64,000 nt of DNA, taken from assembly GCF_007050985.1 (NCBI RefSeq), contig NZ_VHSF01000003.1, positions 655,500 through 719,499 of the forward strand, read 5' to 3'. Shown here piece after piece: positions 34,563 to 43,197 of the stretch. Under the pieces are notes generated by a model, which saw only the letters and a program-made list of their open reading frames with translations, did no database searches and was not told where the DNA came from. The stretch is from Christiangramia sabulilitoris (lineage in GTDB: Bacteria > Bacteroidota > Bacteroidia > Flavobacteriales > Flavobacteriaceae). The first letter of the stretch is position 1; each line of letters opens with the position of its first letter. Made by a program: the position numbers and the translations under genes.

Positions 34563-36137
34563 CTAATTAAAGTTGGTATAGTAAATTCTTAATTTTAATC
34601 TTTTATCCTCGTCTCCAGACATGTTTCCATGTAGAATCGTTCCTGTTGGAGTTAAGGAATTAACTGCCGGAATACGATCTATCAAACCTGGCATATTGCG
34701 GGTTGCAGACATTAAGGATCCTGCAATAGATCCCTGCTGACCTCTAACAACAACAGCATTAATATTTGGCACGATCACCAAACCTAGTTTCACATTTTCA
34801 GCACCCTCATTAATGATACTGCTCACATGATTCGTGATTCTTATATTATAAAATTTCCCGTTATCATCCTCTGCCAATCCTTCTGAAAAAGTGGTAAGGG
34901 AAGCATCAGGATTCGCTACATTAAAACCAATATCCAAAGCATAATCAGCTAAGAAAGTATTATTGGTAAGATCATAAAGATAAAGCCTGCGTGGCTCATC
35001 ACCGGCCGTAAGAAGATCTTCATTCACATAAAATGTTAGATCTGCTTCATTTACCAGTAATTCTTCATTTCTTATAGCTTCCAGTTCCTCTGCATCAGGA
35101 AACAGTTCAATCACCGCCATACTTCCCTCCTGGGCCTTTAAGTAAAGATTTTCAGCCCCGGTTTCTGAAGTCTGAGCGTCTACCTCCTGAAGAACATCAG
35201 CAGATAATTCACCCTTAAAAGTATTAAATCGATTACCGGTTAAGTTAAGATCAAAACTACCTCTTACCCGGTCTGTCTCTCCTTCCACTCCAGATTCTTT
35301 TGTATAATACATACTGATCTTTGGAGCAGCATTCTGCCCTGAAAAATCAAGTAAGATCTGACTTCCGCCGGTACCATTCGGCTCAGCTTTAATTAGAAGA
35401 CTGCGCAGGTAATTTCTGAAATTGCTGTTATTAAGAAGATCTTCAGAGCCTTCCTTATCAATTATCTTCTGCTTGAAATAATCTGTAGGAAGCTTAATTC
35501 TTAGCGCAGGTGTATTAACAATAGTATCATTCAATCCTATTGCATCGATCTCGTAGGATGCATAAGACAAAGAGGATGGCTTAAATTCATCTTCTACGAA
35601 AAGCGGGTTACCTGCAATATTTTGCTCTACGATATCCTGCTGATCTGAATAATATTTCTGACGATCTTCAAAACCAACTTCAGGATCAAGATCATTTAGA
35701 AAATAGGAAGTTTCATAGACCGAAAGCTTAAAGGACTCATTTCCATAAATAGAATCCAGCTCATATAAAATTTCATCATCGCCGGTATTTTCAGCAATGG
35801 TTGAAAAATAAGGAATAGTCATCACGACACTATCCAGCTGGATATTCTCGCCAAATTGAGGATCTTCCCTGGATAATGTAACCTGGGTCACCACGCTGGC
35901 AGCACTTTCACCATAAACCGGATGCGAATGCACTCCTAGCATGTAATTGGTCAGGTTATTTGTTTGTATGGAATTGATCTTCTGAGAGTAGGCATTCACT
36001 TCGATCTCTCTCACTTCTACATTGGACGGATTATTAATAATCTCACCACCAACTTCCGTGAATTCTTCATCGCATCCTATAAAAGCGAAAACAACAGCCG
36101 TAAAGGCCGTTATTCGGAATAATCTGTTTAATTTCAT
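34563..36137 (-). CDS. DUF4270-family surface lipoprotein
   Basis: A 524-residue lipoprotein (lipobox FIGC, Cys22) of the DUF4270 family, widespread in Bacteroidota and almost always found between a glycogen-synthase-like gene and glmS. The sequence is beta-rich with many Asp/Asn/Glu and repeated segments about SQLTLSREDPQFGENIQLDS-like strands. The function is not known. Position suggests a role in the envelope linked to amino-sugar supply, which is inference from gene order only. Confidence 0.85.
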   Translation of the reverse strand: MKLNRLFRITAFTAVVFAFIGCDEEFTEVGGEIINNPSNVEVREIEVNAYSQKINSIQTNNLTNYMLGVHSHPVYGESAASVVTQVTLSREDPQFGENIQLDSVVMTIPYFSTIAENTGDDEILYELDSIYGNESFKLSVYETSYFLNDLDPEVGFEDRQKYYSDQQDIVEQNIAGNPLFVEDEFKPSSLSYASYEIDAIGLNDTIVNTPALRIKLPTDYFKQKIIDKEGSEDLLNNSNFRNYLRSLLIKAEPNGTGGSQILLDFSGQNAAPKISMYYTKESGVEGETDRVRGSFDLNLTGNRFNTFKGELSADVLQEVDAQTSETGAENLYLKAQEGSMAVIELFPDAEELEAIRNEELLVNEADLTFYVNEDLLTAGDEPRRLYLYDLTNNTFLADYALDIGFNVANPDASLTTFSEGLAEDDNGKFYNIRITNHVSSIINEGAENVKLGLVIVPNINAVVVRGQQGSIAGSLMSATRNMPGLIDRIPAVNSLTPTGTILHGNMSGDEDKRLKLRIYYTNFN

Positions 36138-36150
36138 TTAATACTTTTAC

Positions 36151-36966
36151 TTACTTTTCAGACAATACTTTAGTGTCATAAAATTCCTGATAGGCGTGTG
36201 AGAAATTCTCTTTTTCAGTATATGGAAGGACAGGTTTATTGATCTTATCAACATAAGTTTTTAATTCTTCCGGCACATTATCTCCACCCATTACCACCGC
36301 GTCTGAATTATCTACTGCTGTTTTAAGCAGATTGACAAAATTAGGAGTCTTAAGATGTTTAACATTGGCGTTTTCCAGGCCGTCAAACAAAATTTTCTCA
36401 CGCAGTTCCTCATCTAACGTTCCGTCGAAACTTTGATTGTATACAGAGGTTACAATTTTCGCATCCCTGAACAACGGCTCATTTCCATAATAATTCCTCA
36501 AATAAAGAGGTAATAAGGAAGACAACCATCCATGAACGTGGATGATGTCTGGAGCCCAGTTAAGTTTCTTTACTGTTTCAATAACACCTTTTGCAAAGAA
36601 AATCGCTCTTTCATCATTATCTGGAAAGAGATTCCCATCTTCATCTGTAAGCGTAGCCTTTCTTTTGAAATAATCCTCGTTATCGATAAAATAGACCTGC
36701 ATTCTTTCCTTTGGAATAGAAGCCACCTTAATGATAAGCGGCATATCCAGATCGTTAATAACCAGGTTCATTCCTGAAAGCCGGATGACTTCGTGTAATT
36801 GATGCCTTCTTTCATTGATATTTCCAAACCTTGGCATAAATATTCTTATTTGCCCACCAAGGTTGTTTACCATTTTCGCAGCTTCAAAAGAGGTAGATGA
36901 GATATCGGTTTCAGGTAAGTAGGGTATGACTTCAGATGAGACGTATAAGACTCTCTTATCTTTCAT
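36151..36966 (-). CDS. Glycogen-synthase-like GT5 N-terminal domain protein
   Basis: A 271-residue protein covering only the N-terminal GT5 half of glycogen/starch synthase: VLYVSSEVIPYLPETDISS, then VNNLGGQIRIFMPRFGNINERRHQLHEV, and WAPDIIHVHGWLSSLLPLYLRN. Full GlgA is about 480 residues with a C-terminal GT1 half holding most of the ADP-glucose site; that half is absent, and the next gene begins 13 bases later, so no broken remnant is present. The usual KxGGL motif is replaced by YLPETDIS. This short form is conserved next to panC in Bacteroidota, so it is a real family of uncertain activity. Confidence 0.82.
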   Translation of the reverse strand: MKDKRVLYVSSEVIPYLPETDISSTSFEAAKMVNNLGGQIRIFMPRFGNINERRHQLHEVIRLSGMNLVINDLDMPLIIKVASIPKERMQVYFIDNEDYFKRKATLTDEDGNLFPDNDERAIFFAKGVIETVKKLNWAPDIIHVHGWLSSLLPLYLRNYYGNEPLFRDAKIVTSVYNQSFDGTLDEELREKILFDGLENANVKHLKTPNFVNLLKTAVDNSDAVVMGGDNVPEELKTYVDKINKPVLPYTEKENFSHAYQEFYDTKVLSEK

Positions 36967-37006
36967 AAATTCTTTGCTTTAGTTACGTTTCCGAATAAAA
37001 AACACG

Positions 37007-37014
37007 CAAAATTA
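37007..37014 (-). promoter_or_regulatory. Candidate -7 element for the GT5-DUF4270-glmS operon
   Basis: The minus strand reads TAATTTTG, matching TAnnTTTG, about 40 bases upstream of the GT5 start codon in the 110-base divergent gap with panC. Confidence 0.5.
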
Positions 37015-37045
37015 CAAAATTTTATGCAGATTGCCAGAGAAATAT

Positions 37046-37053
37046 TAAGTTTG
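37046..37053 (+). promoter_or_regulatory. -7 element of panC-panD
   Basis: TAAGTTTG matches TAnnTTTG, 23 bases before the panC ATG. It lies 32 bases from the opposing -7 element of the GT5 operon, so the two promoters overlap and may compete. Confidence 0.55.
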
Positions 37054-37076
37054 CACGCTGTTAATTTTATAACAAA

Positions 37077-37928
37077 ATGCAGATTTTTAGGGAGAAAGAA
37101 CCACTAATACAGGCCATTCAGAAGATAAAATCTGAAGGAAAAAGCGTTGGCCTGGTGCCAACCATGGGCGCACTTCATGAGGGTCACCTTTCCCTGGTAA
37201 GTAATGCTGCCAAAGATTCAGATCAGGTAGTTGTAAGCATTTTTGTTAATCCAACCCAGTTTAATAACCAGAAAGACCTCGAAAAATATCCCCGCAACCT
37301 TGAAAAAGACTTAAATCTTTTGAAAGTTGAACTGGAGAATATCTGGGTATTTACTCCAGACGCCAGTGAGCTTTACGGTGAAAATATTCTTTCAGAAAAT
37401 TTCGATTTTGAAGGTCTGGAAGCGGTCATGGAAGGGAAGTTCAGAAACGGGCATTTTAATGGAGTTGGAACGGTGGTAAAACGACTATTCGAAATTATAA
37501 CTCCAGATAAGGCCTATTTTGGAGAAAAGGATTTTCAGCAATTACAGATTGTAAGAAAGCTAACCGAGAAAACCGGTTTGCCGGTAGAGATCGTAGGTTG
37601 CCCTATTTTAAGAGAAGATTCAGGACTTGCAAGGTCTTCTCGAAATGAACGTCTAAGTAGCGGAAATAGAAAAAAAGCGGCTTTTATATATGAAACCCTG
37701 CAGAATGCCAAAAACCTTTTTGGCACAAATAGTGCAGATCATGTAAGCCAATGGGTTGAAGATCAATTTAAAAATCATCCATCCCTGGAACTGGAATATT
37801 TTGAAATTGCCGATTCCAAAACTTTAAAAAAGATTACAGAAAAAGAAAAAGGAAATAATTACAGGGCTTTTATTGCAGTTTATGCAGATGAGATAAGACT
37901 CATAGACAATATTGCCCTGGATAATTAA
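37077..37928 (+). CDS. panC: Pantothenate synthetase
   Basis: A 283-residue ATP-dependent ligase joining pantoate and beta-alanine. The HIGH-like motif is GLVPTMGALHEGHLSLV, followed by FVNPTQFNNQKDLEKYPRN, the central HFNGVGTVVKRLFEII and DKAYFGEKDFQQLQIV, and the KMSKS-like DSGLARSSRNERLS. It is the first gene of panC-panD, followed by panD after eight bases, so beta-alanine production and use are coupled. Confidence 0.97.
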   Translation: MQIFREKEPLIQAIQKIKSEGKSVGLVPTMGALHEGHLSLVSNAAKDSDQVVVSIFVNPTQFNNQKDLEKYPRNLEKDLNLLKVELENIWVFTPDASELYGENILSENFDFEGLEAVMEGKFRNGHFNGVGTVVKRLFEIITPDKAYFGEKDFQQLQIVRKLTEKTGLPVEIVGCPILREDSGLARSSRNERLSSGNRKKAAFIYETLQNAKNLFGTNSADHVSQWVEDQFKNHPSLELEYFEIADSKTLKKITEKEKGNNYRAFIAVYADEIRLIDNIALDN

Positions 37929-37936
37929 ATTAAAAA

Positions 37937-38287
37937 ATGCAGATTCACGTAGTAAAATCTAAGATTCATCGGGTAAAAGTTACCGGAGCCGATTTAAACT
38001 ATATTGGAAGTATTACAATTGACGAGGACCTTATGGAGGCGGCCAATATTGTAGAAGGAGAAAAGGTACAGATCGTAAACAATAACAACGGCGAACGTCT
38101 TGAAACTTATGTAATTCCCGGACCTAGAAACACCGGGGAAATTACTCTTAACGGAGCTGCCGCCAGGAAAGTCGCCAAGGGAGATATTTTAATAATCATC
38201 TCTTATGGAATAATGGATATGGAAGAAGCCAGGAACTTCAAACCATCTCTCGTATTTCCTGACGAAGAAACCAATCTTTTGAAGTAA
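37937..38287 (+). CDS. panD: Aspartate 1-decarboxylase proenzyme
   Basis: A 116-residue pyruvoyl enzyme making beta-alanine from aspartate. Self-cleavage is expected at Gly24-Ser25 in [13 protein letters not shown], forming the pyruvoyl group from Ser25. Further family segments are [14 protein letters not shown] and [21 protein letters not shown]. It is co-transcribed with panC, and the downstream flippase-like gene starts five bases after its stop. Confidence 0.97.
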   Translation: MQIHVVKSKIHRVKVTGADLNYIGSITIDEDLMEAANIVEGEKVQIVNNNNGERLETYVIPGPRNTGEITLNGAAARKVAKGDILIIISYGIMDMEEARNFKPSLVFPDEETNLLK

Positions 38288-38292
38288 TTCAC

Positions 38293-39258
38293 TTGAACAA
38301 AAAGCTTGTAAGAATACTCAAGATTAGCATCCCCTTATTACTGGGGATTTTTTTGATCTGGTATTCCCTGAGTAGTTCCACACCGCAGGAGCGTGAACAG
38401 CTGTGGCAAAGCATTATTGATGCTAATAAATTCTGGATACTTGTTTCCTTTCTTCTGGGCACGATCTCACATTTTTCACGCGCTTACAGATGGAAATTCA
38501 TGCTCGAACCTATGGGTTATGAATCCACACAGGCGAATCGTTTTATGGCCGTTATGGCTGCTTACCTGGCCAATTTCGGAATTCCTAGATCTGGCGAGGT
38601 CCTGAGGGCCGTTACCTTATCAACTTACGAAGGTGTACCCTTCGAAAAAGGCTTTGGAACCATAATATCTGAACGGGTTGCCGATCTGCTTATCCTCATG
38701 CTTATTATTGGTATCGCCCTAATTTTCCAGACAGACGACCTGCTCGCTTACCTGCAGGACCAGAATATTAATCCTTTAAATACCTTCCTGATCTTTTTAA
38801 GCCTGGTAGGAATAATTATCCTTGGTTTAAACATCGTTCGCAGGTCTAACTGGCCGCCATTTAAGAAAATCAAGAAACTTGCCCGCGGACTTTTAGAAGG
38901 AATGAAAAGCATCCTGAACATGAAGCAAAAATGGGCGTTTATATTCCATACCGTTTTTATCTGGACGCTTTACCTTTTAATGTTCTTTGTGATTAGACTG
39001 AGCATCCCGGAAACTACTGATACTCCTGCTGGTATTATCATGGCCGCTTTTGTAGTTGGGTCTTTCGCAGTCTCTGCCACCAATGGCGGAATTGGCGTTT
39101 ATCCCCTGGCGGTGGGAGGGGTTTTGATCTTTTTCGGCGTTCAGGACCATGCTGCGGAAGCCTTTGGCTGGATCTCCTGGGCTACCCAAACCGCTGTAGT
39201 TCTTCTATTTGGCGGACTCTCGTTTATTTTATTGCCGCTTTTAAACAGTAAGAAATAA
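38293..39258 (+). CDS. YbhN/AglD-type membrane flippase-like protein
   Basis: A 321-residue integral membrane protein of the lysylphosphatidylglycerol synthase transmembrane (UPF0104) family, with about eight helices. Conserved parts: FSRAYRWKFMLEPMGY, ANFGIPRSGEVLRAVTLSTYEGVPFEKGFGTIISERVADLL and GIGVYPLAVGGVL. The soluble acyl/lysyl transferase half of MprF is absent. It starts with TTG directly after panD; no in-frame ATG is available nearby. The lipid or other substrate is not known. It is probably the third gene of the pan operon by position only. Confidence 0.85.
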   Translation: MNKKLVRILKISIPLLLGIFLIWYSLSSSTPQEREQLWQSIIDANKFWILVSFLLGTISHFSRAYRWKFMLEPMGYESTQANRFMAVMAAYLANFGIPRSGEVLRAVTLSTYEGVPFEKGFGTIISERVADLLILMLIIGIALIFQTDDLLAYLQDQNINPLNTFLIFLSLVGIIILGLNIVRRSNWPPFKKIKKLARGLLEGMKSILNMKQKWAFIFHTVFIWTLYLLMFFVIRLSIPETTDTPAGIIMAAFVVGSFAVSATNGGIGVYPLAVGGVLIFFGVQDHAAEAFGWISWATQTAVVLLFGGLSFILLPLLNSKK

Positions 39259-39293
39259 TAATTACCTTGTAGGTCCGAATCAATATTACACCT

Positions 39294-40442
39294 ATGAAAC
39301 AATTATTAATGCTGTTAATGGCAATACTATTGCCGTTGGCCAATTTTGCGCAGATAAAATACGAGAATTTTTCTTCCACCAAACTGGGCGAGACCAGGCA
39401 GATCAAAATACAATTACCAAGAAATTACGAGGAAAATCAGGATAAGCGATATCCGGTTGTAGTAGTACTGGACGGCGATTATTTATTTGAACCGGTAGCA
39501 GGAATGATAGATTATTACGCCTACTGGGAAGATGCCCCAGAAATGATCGTGGTAGGAATTAATCAGGACGGCAGACGTACTGAAGATACTTATTACTCAG
39601 AACAGAATTTTCTCCCCGAAGGAAAAGGCGCCAAATTCTTCGAATTTATCGGAATGGAATTACTGGCACAACTCGATCAAAAATATCGTACCGCAAATTT
39701 CAGGATAATCGTTGGCCATGATTTCACCTCCAACTTTATTAATTATTATTTGCTGAAGCCTAACCCTATTTTCCAGGGTTATATAAACCTGAGCCCAGAC
39801 CTGGCCCCGGAAATGGCAAAAAGGATCACCTATTCTTTAAATTCTGCAGAATCCCGCAAATGGTTTTACCTGGCCACGGGTAGTGACGATGTACCAGCCC
39901 TTAAAGAAGGTATTCTTGGCCTGGATAATCAACTTAAATCGGTTGAAAATGAACTGGTAGAGTACAAATTTGATAATTTCCAGGATGCCACACATTATTC
40001 CCTGGTAGGGAAAGCGATCCCGGCTGCGATCGAAAATATGTTTGGGGTCTACCGCCCTATTTCCACCAAGGACTATAATGAGAAATTGCTGCAAACATCA
40101 GTCTCCCCATCAGAATATCTTATTGAAAAATATGCTTCCATCGAAGAGCTTTACGGAATTAAGAAAAAGATCAGCCTGAATGATTTTATGGCGGTTTACC
40201 GTGCTATAGAAAAGACCAGGAACTGGGAAGAATATAAAAACCTTTACAAACTGGCCCAGGAACATTTTCCGGGAACCATGCTCGGTACATTTTTCGAAGC
40301 ACGATATGAAGAGGAAACGGGCAACCCGAAAAGGGCTATGAGGATCTACCAGAATGCCTACGGACAGAAAAACATAGCTTTTCTGGACGCCGATTTTATG
40401 CTGGCAAAAGCCGATGCGATTAAAAAAGATTTCGGTTATTAG
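39294..40442 (+). CDS. Alpha/beta-hydrolase (enterochelin-esterase-like) with Asp at the nucleophile position
   Basis: A 382-residue exported protein (signal peptide LLMAILLPLANFAQ). The hydrolase part resembles the Esterase D/Fes family (PF00756): RQIKIQLPRNYEENQDKRYPVVVVLDGDYLF, then MIVVGINQDGRRTEDTYY. The nucleophile elbow reads VGHDFTSNF, so the usual Ser of GHSxGG is Asp143. The His of the triad appears kept (ATHYSL, H234). A C-terminal TPR-like helical region (~285-382) follows. It may be a non-catalytic binding protein or use Asp as nucleophile, as in dehalogenases. The gap up to 40655 holds small stem-loops (AACTGC/GCAGTT at 40557-40574) but no ORF. Confidence 0.82.
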   Translation: MKQLLMLLMAILLPLANFAQIKYENFSSTKLGETRQIKIQLPRNYEENQDKRYPVVVVLDGDYLFEPVAGMIDYYAYWEDAPEMIVVGINQDGRRTEDTYYSEQNFLPEGKGAKFFEFIGMELLAQLDQKYRTANFRIIVGHDFTSNFINYYLLKPNPIFQGYINLSPDLAPEMAKRITYSLNSAESRKWFYLATGSDDVPALKEGILGLDNQLKSVENELVEYKFDNFQDATHYSLVGKAIPAAIENMFGVYRPISTKDYNEKLLQTSVSPSEYLIEKYASIEELYGIKKKISLNDFMAVYRAIEKTRNWEEYKNLYKLAQEHFPGTMLGTFFEARYEEETGNPKRAMRIYQNAYGQKNIAFLDADFMLAKADAIKKDFGY

Positions 40443-40655
40443 CAATCAAAAATTTCCTGAAATTTCCCCGTATTAAGGCAGAAAAAAAGTGGGTTTCTGT
40501 AATTTCGAAATGGCCCTTTAGCTAAGAAATGAAATTTTGTATTTTACCTCAACTGAAACTGCCTTAAAGCAGTTCTAATCTCTCCAGTGGAGTGGTTTTT
40601 CATAATCTACCTTCAAAGCTAAAGTGGAAGTTAATCGGATAAATTAAAACAATAA

Positions 40656-42020
40656 ATGGCTAAGGTTAAGACGACTTATTTTTGTCAGAAATGTGGTGCC
40701 CAATATGCCAAATGGCAGGGAAAGTGTAACTCCTGTGGCGATTGGAATACGATCGTTGAAGAGCTGGTACAGAAGGCAGATCCAAAAGACTGGAAGACTT
40801 CCGCAAAAAAAGAAGCAAAGAAAGCTGCCAAACCCCTGTTGATCGCAGAGATCGAAAACACTCCTCAAAACCGAATGAATACCGGAAATAACGAATTAGA
40901 CCGGGTTCTGGGTGGAGGAATAGTTCCGGGGTCACTGACTTTGCTTGGCGGGGAACCTGGAATTGGTAAGAGTACATTGCTTTTACAGATTTCTCTGGGT
41001 TTAAAATACCGTACGCTGTATGTTTCCGGAGAAGAAAGTCAGCAGCAGATAAAAATGCGGGCAGAAAGGATCAATCCCAACCCGGCAAACTGCTTTATCC
41101 TTACTGAAACAAAAACCCAGAATATATTCAGACAGGTGGAAGAGGTAGAACCGGAAGTGGTAATTATCGACTCTATTCAAACCCTGCATAGCGATTACAT
41201 AGAAAGCTCTCCCGGTAGTATCTCCCAAATAAGGGAATGTACCGCTGAGCTTATAAAATTTGCCAAGGAAAGTAACACCCCGGTCATCCTGATAGGCCAT
41301 ATTACCAAAGAAGGAAGTATTGCAGGACCAAAAGTGCTGGAACATATGGTAGATACGGTACTACAGTTCGAAGGGGACCGAAATCACGTTTACAGGATCC
41401 TTAGAGCACACAAGAACAGGTTTGGTTCTACCCATGAGTTGGGAATTTATGAAATGCAGGGAAGCGGACTCAGAGAAGTGACCAATCCCTCAGAAATACT
41501 AATTTCTAAAAATGGTGAAGACCTTAGCGGCACTGCCATCGCTTCCACTTTAGAGGGAATGCGCCCGCTTATGATCGAAATTCAGGCATTGGTAAGCACC
41601 GCAGTATATGGAACACCTCAACGATCTACAACCGGTTATAATGCCAAAAGGCTAAATATGCTTTTAGCAGTTCTGGAAAAGCGCGCTGGTTTCAGGCTGG
41701 GCGCAAAAGATGTCTTCCTTAATGTTACCGGGGGCATTAGCGTGGATGATCCGGCGATTGACCTGGCGGTGATCGCAGCCATTCTGTCTTCCAATGAGGA
41801 TATAGCTTTGGAAAAAGATAGCTGTTTCGCGGCAGAGGTGGGACTTGCCGGGGAAATAAGACCGGTTACCAGAATCGAACAACGTATCCTGGAAGCAGAG
41901 AAGCTTGGTTTCGCAACAATAATGGTATCTAAACAGAGTAAAATCCCTAAAGGTGATTTCCAGATCAGGATCATAAAAGTGGCTAAAATAGAAGATGTGG
42001 TCTCCCATCTTTTTGGATAA
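40656..42020 (+). CDS. radA: DNA repair protein RadA
   Basis: A 454-residue RecA-like branch-migration helicase. The order is a zinc finger with two C-x2-C pairs (FCQKCGAQY, KCNSCGDW) at residues 9-28, Walker A GGEPGIGKST, the RadA motif KNRFGSTHELGIYEM and the C-terminal Lon-like domain (GAKDVFLNVTGGISVDDPAIDLAV, then AAEVGLAGEIRPV). It helps process recombination intermediates. It has its own 213-base upstream gap and may form an operon with the M23 peptidase gene. Confidence 0.97.
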   Translation: MAKVKTTYFCQKCGAQYAKWQGKCNSCGDWNTIVEELVQKADPKDWKTSAKKEAKKAAKPLLIAEIENTPQNRMNTGNNELDRVLGGGIVPGSLTLLGGEPGIGKSTLLLQISLGLKYRTLYVSGEESQQQIKMRAERINPNPANCFILTETKTQNIFRQVEEVEPEVVIIDSIQTLHSDYIESSPGSISQIRECTAELIKFAKESNTPVILIGHITKEGSIAGPKVLEHMVDTVLQFEGDRNHVYRILRAHKNRFGSTHELGIYEMQGSGLREVTNPSEILISKNGEDLSGTAIASTLEGMRPLMIEIQALVSTAVYGTPQRSTTGYNAKRLNMLLAVLEKRAGFRLGAKDVFLNVTGGISVDDPAIDLAVIAAILSSNEDIALEKDSCFAAEVGLAGEIRPVTRIEQRILEAEKLGFATIMVSKQSKIPKGDFQIRIIKVAKIEDVVSHLFG

Positions 42021-42039
42021 TTTTAGCAAAGTTCCTGCT

Positions 42040-42047
42040 TATATTTG
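42040..42047 (+). promoter_or_regulatory. Candidate -7 element for the M23 peptidase gene
   Basis: TATATTTG matches TAnnTTTG, 16 bases before the ATG at 42064. A TTTG at 42012-42015 lies 24 bases upstream, a little far for the -33 box. Confidence 0.5.
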
Positions 42048-42063
42048 ACTCAATTTGAGGAAA

Positions 42064-43197
42064 ATGGCAAACCGGGTCCTGCAATCATTGTTTTTATGTT
42101 TTTTGCTTTATTCCTGTTCTCAACTGGAAAAGGCAGAGGAATTCATTGCCGGGTTACCACCGGAAGAACAATATAAAAAGGATGAAAACATTTCTGATGA
42201 GATCTTTGAAATCTGGCAGAACAGAAAACAAAAAGGCCTCGATGAAAGCCTTCAGATCGAGTTACCTTATTTAGAATCCGGTACATTTAAGCCCAGGAAT
42301 TTTGGCATTTATTCCTACGAAACATATATGATGCCGGGAGAAATTCTCGAGGCAGAAGTGATCACCGATAGCTCTTCCACCCTGGTATTTACAGATATTT
42401 ATAAAAAAGAACCGTCCTCAGAAAGTTTTTATAAGGTGCATTCAGGTGATGCAGTTCAGAAAGTACTGAAATTCGAAATAAAGGAAAAAGGTTTATATAA
42501 ACTTATTTTTCAGCCAGAGATCGAAGCCAATACTCCTTTCCAAATAAAGATTCAAAGATCACCGGCATATACTTTCCCGGTTGCTGAGGGAGAAAATTCC
42601 GATATCGGAAGTTACTGGGGTGATATCAGAGACGGCGGGAAACGGGAGCATAAAGGCATCGATATTTTTGCCACTAGAGGTACGCCTGTGCTTGCAGCAG
42701 TAGAGGGCAGAATCAGATTTAGCGGGGAGAAAGGTCTTGGCGGTAAACAGGTATGGTTATGGGACCGCAGGCGTAAGCAATCGCTTTATTATGCCCATTT
42801 AGACAGTATTGTACCAGACATTAAAAAAGTTAAGGCCGGGGACACCCTTGGCTTTGTAGGTAATACCGGTAACGCAGAATTCACTCCTTCGCACCTGCAT
42901 TTCGGAATTTATAAAAAAGGACAGGGCGCAGTAGACCCTTTAGGCTATGTTCATTTACCTGGGCATATTGGCGATGAAAATATTTCTAAAGAAGAATTTT
43001 CAGAAAGACTAACGATAGCCACTCATAAAGCCGGATTGCGCAAAAAACCGTCCTCCAGCAATTCAAAACTTATAAAAACCGGCGTTATAGGAGAAATACT
43101 TTATGTACAGGGAAAATCGACAGAATGGTTTCACGTGCGAGATAGCCAGGACCGCCCTATGTTCATTCATGAAAGCCAGGTAAAATCAGTCAATTAA
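42064..43197 (+). CDS. M23 (LytM) peptidase lipoprotein with C-terminal SH3-like domain
   Basis: About 377 residues from the ATG at 42064 (an in-frame TTG lies nine bases earlier). A lipoprotein signal ends at LLYSC. The LytM domain (~190-300) keeps the zinc ligands: H and D in REHKGIDIFATRGTPV and HxH in PSHLHFGIY, with YYAHLDSI before it. An SH3-like repeat closes the protein (AGLRKKPSSSNSKLIKTGVIGE, then WFHVRDSQDRPMFIHE). It should cut peptidoglycan cross-links or activate other hydrolases. The 3' end overlaps the convergent aldo/keto reductase by four bases. Confidence 0.92.
   Translation: MANRVLQSLFLCFLLYSCSQLEKAEEFIAGLPPEEQYKKDENISDEIFEIWQNRKQKGLDESLQIELPYLESGTFKPRNFGIYSYETYMMPGEILEAEVITDSSSTLVFTDIYKKEPSSESFYKVHSGDAVQKVLKFEIKEKGLYKLIFQPEIEANTPFQIKIQRSPAYTFPVAEGENSDIGSYWGDIRDGGKREHKGIDIFATRGTPVLAAVEGRIRFSGEKGLGGKQVWLWDRRRKQSLYYAHLDSIVPDIKKVKAGDTLGFVGNTGNAEFTPSHLHFGIYKKGQGAVDPLGYVHLPGHIGDENISKEEFSERLTIATHKAGLRKKPSSSNSKLIKTGVIGEILYVQGKSTEWFHVRDSQDRPMFIHESQVKSVN

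Noticed and set aside
40557-40592. Two short stems in the radA upstream gap as a riboswitch
   Set aside because: They are simple 6-bp and 3-bp stems with no known aptamer pattern; chance is likely.
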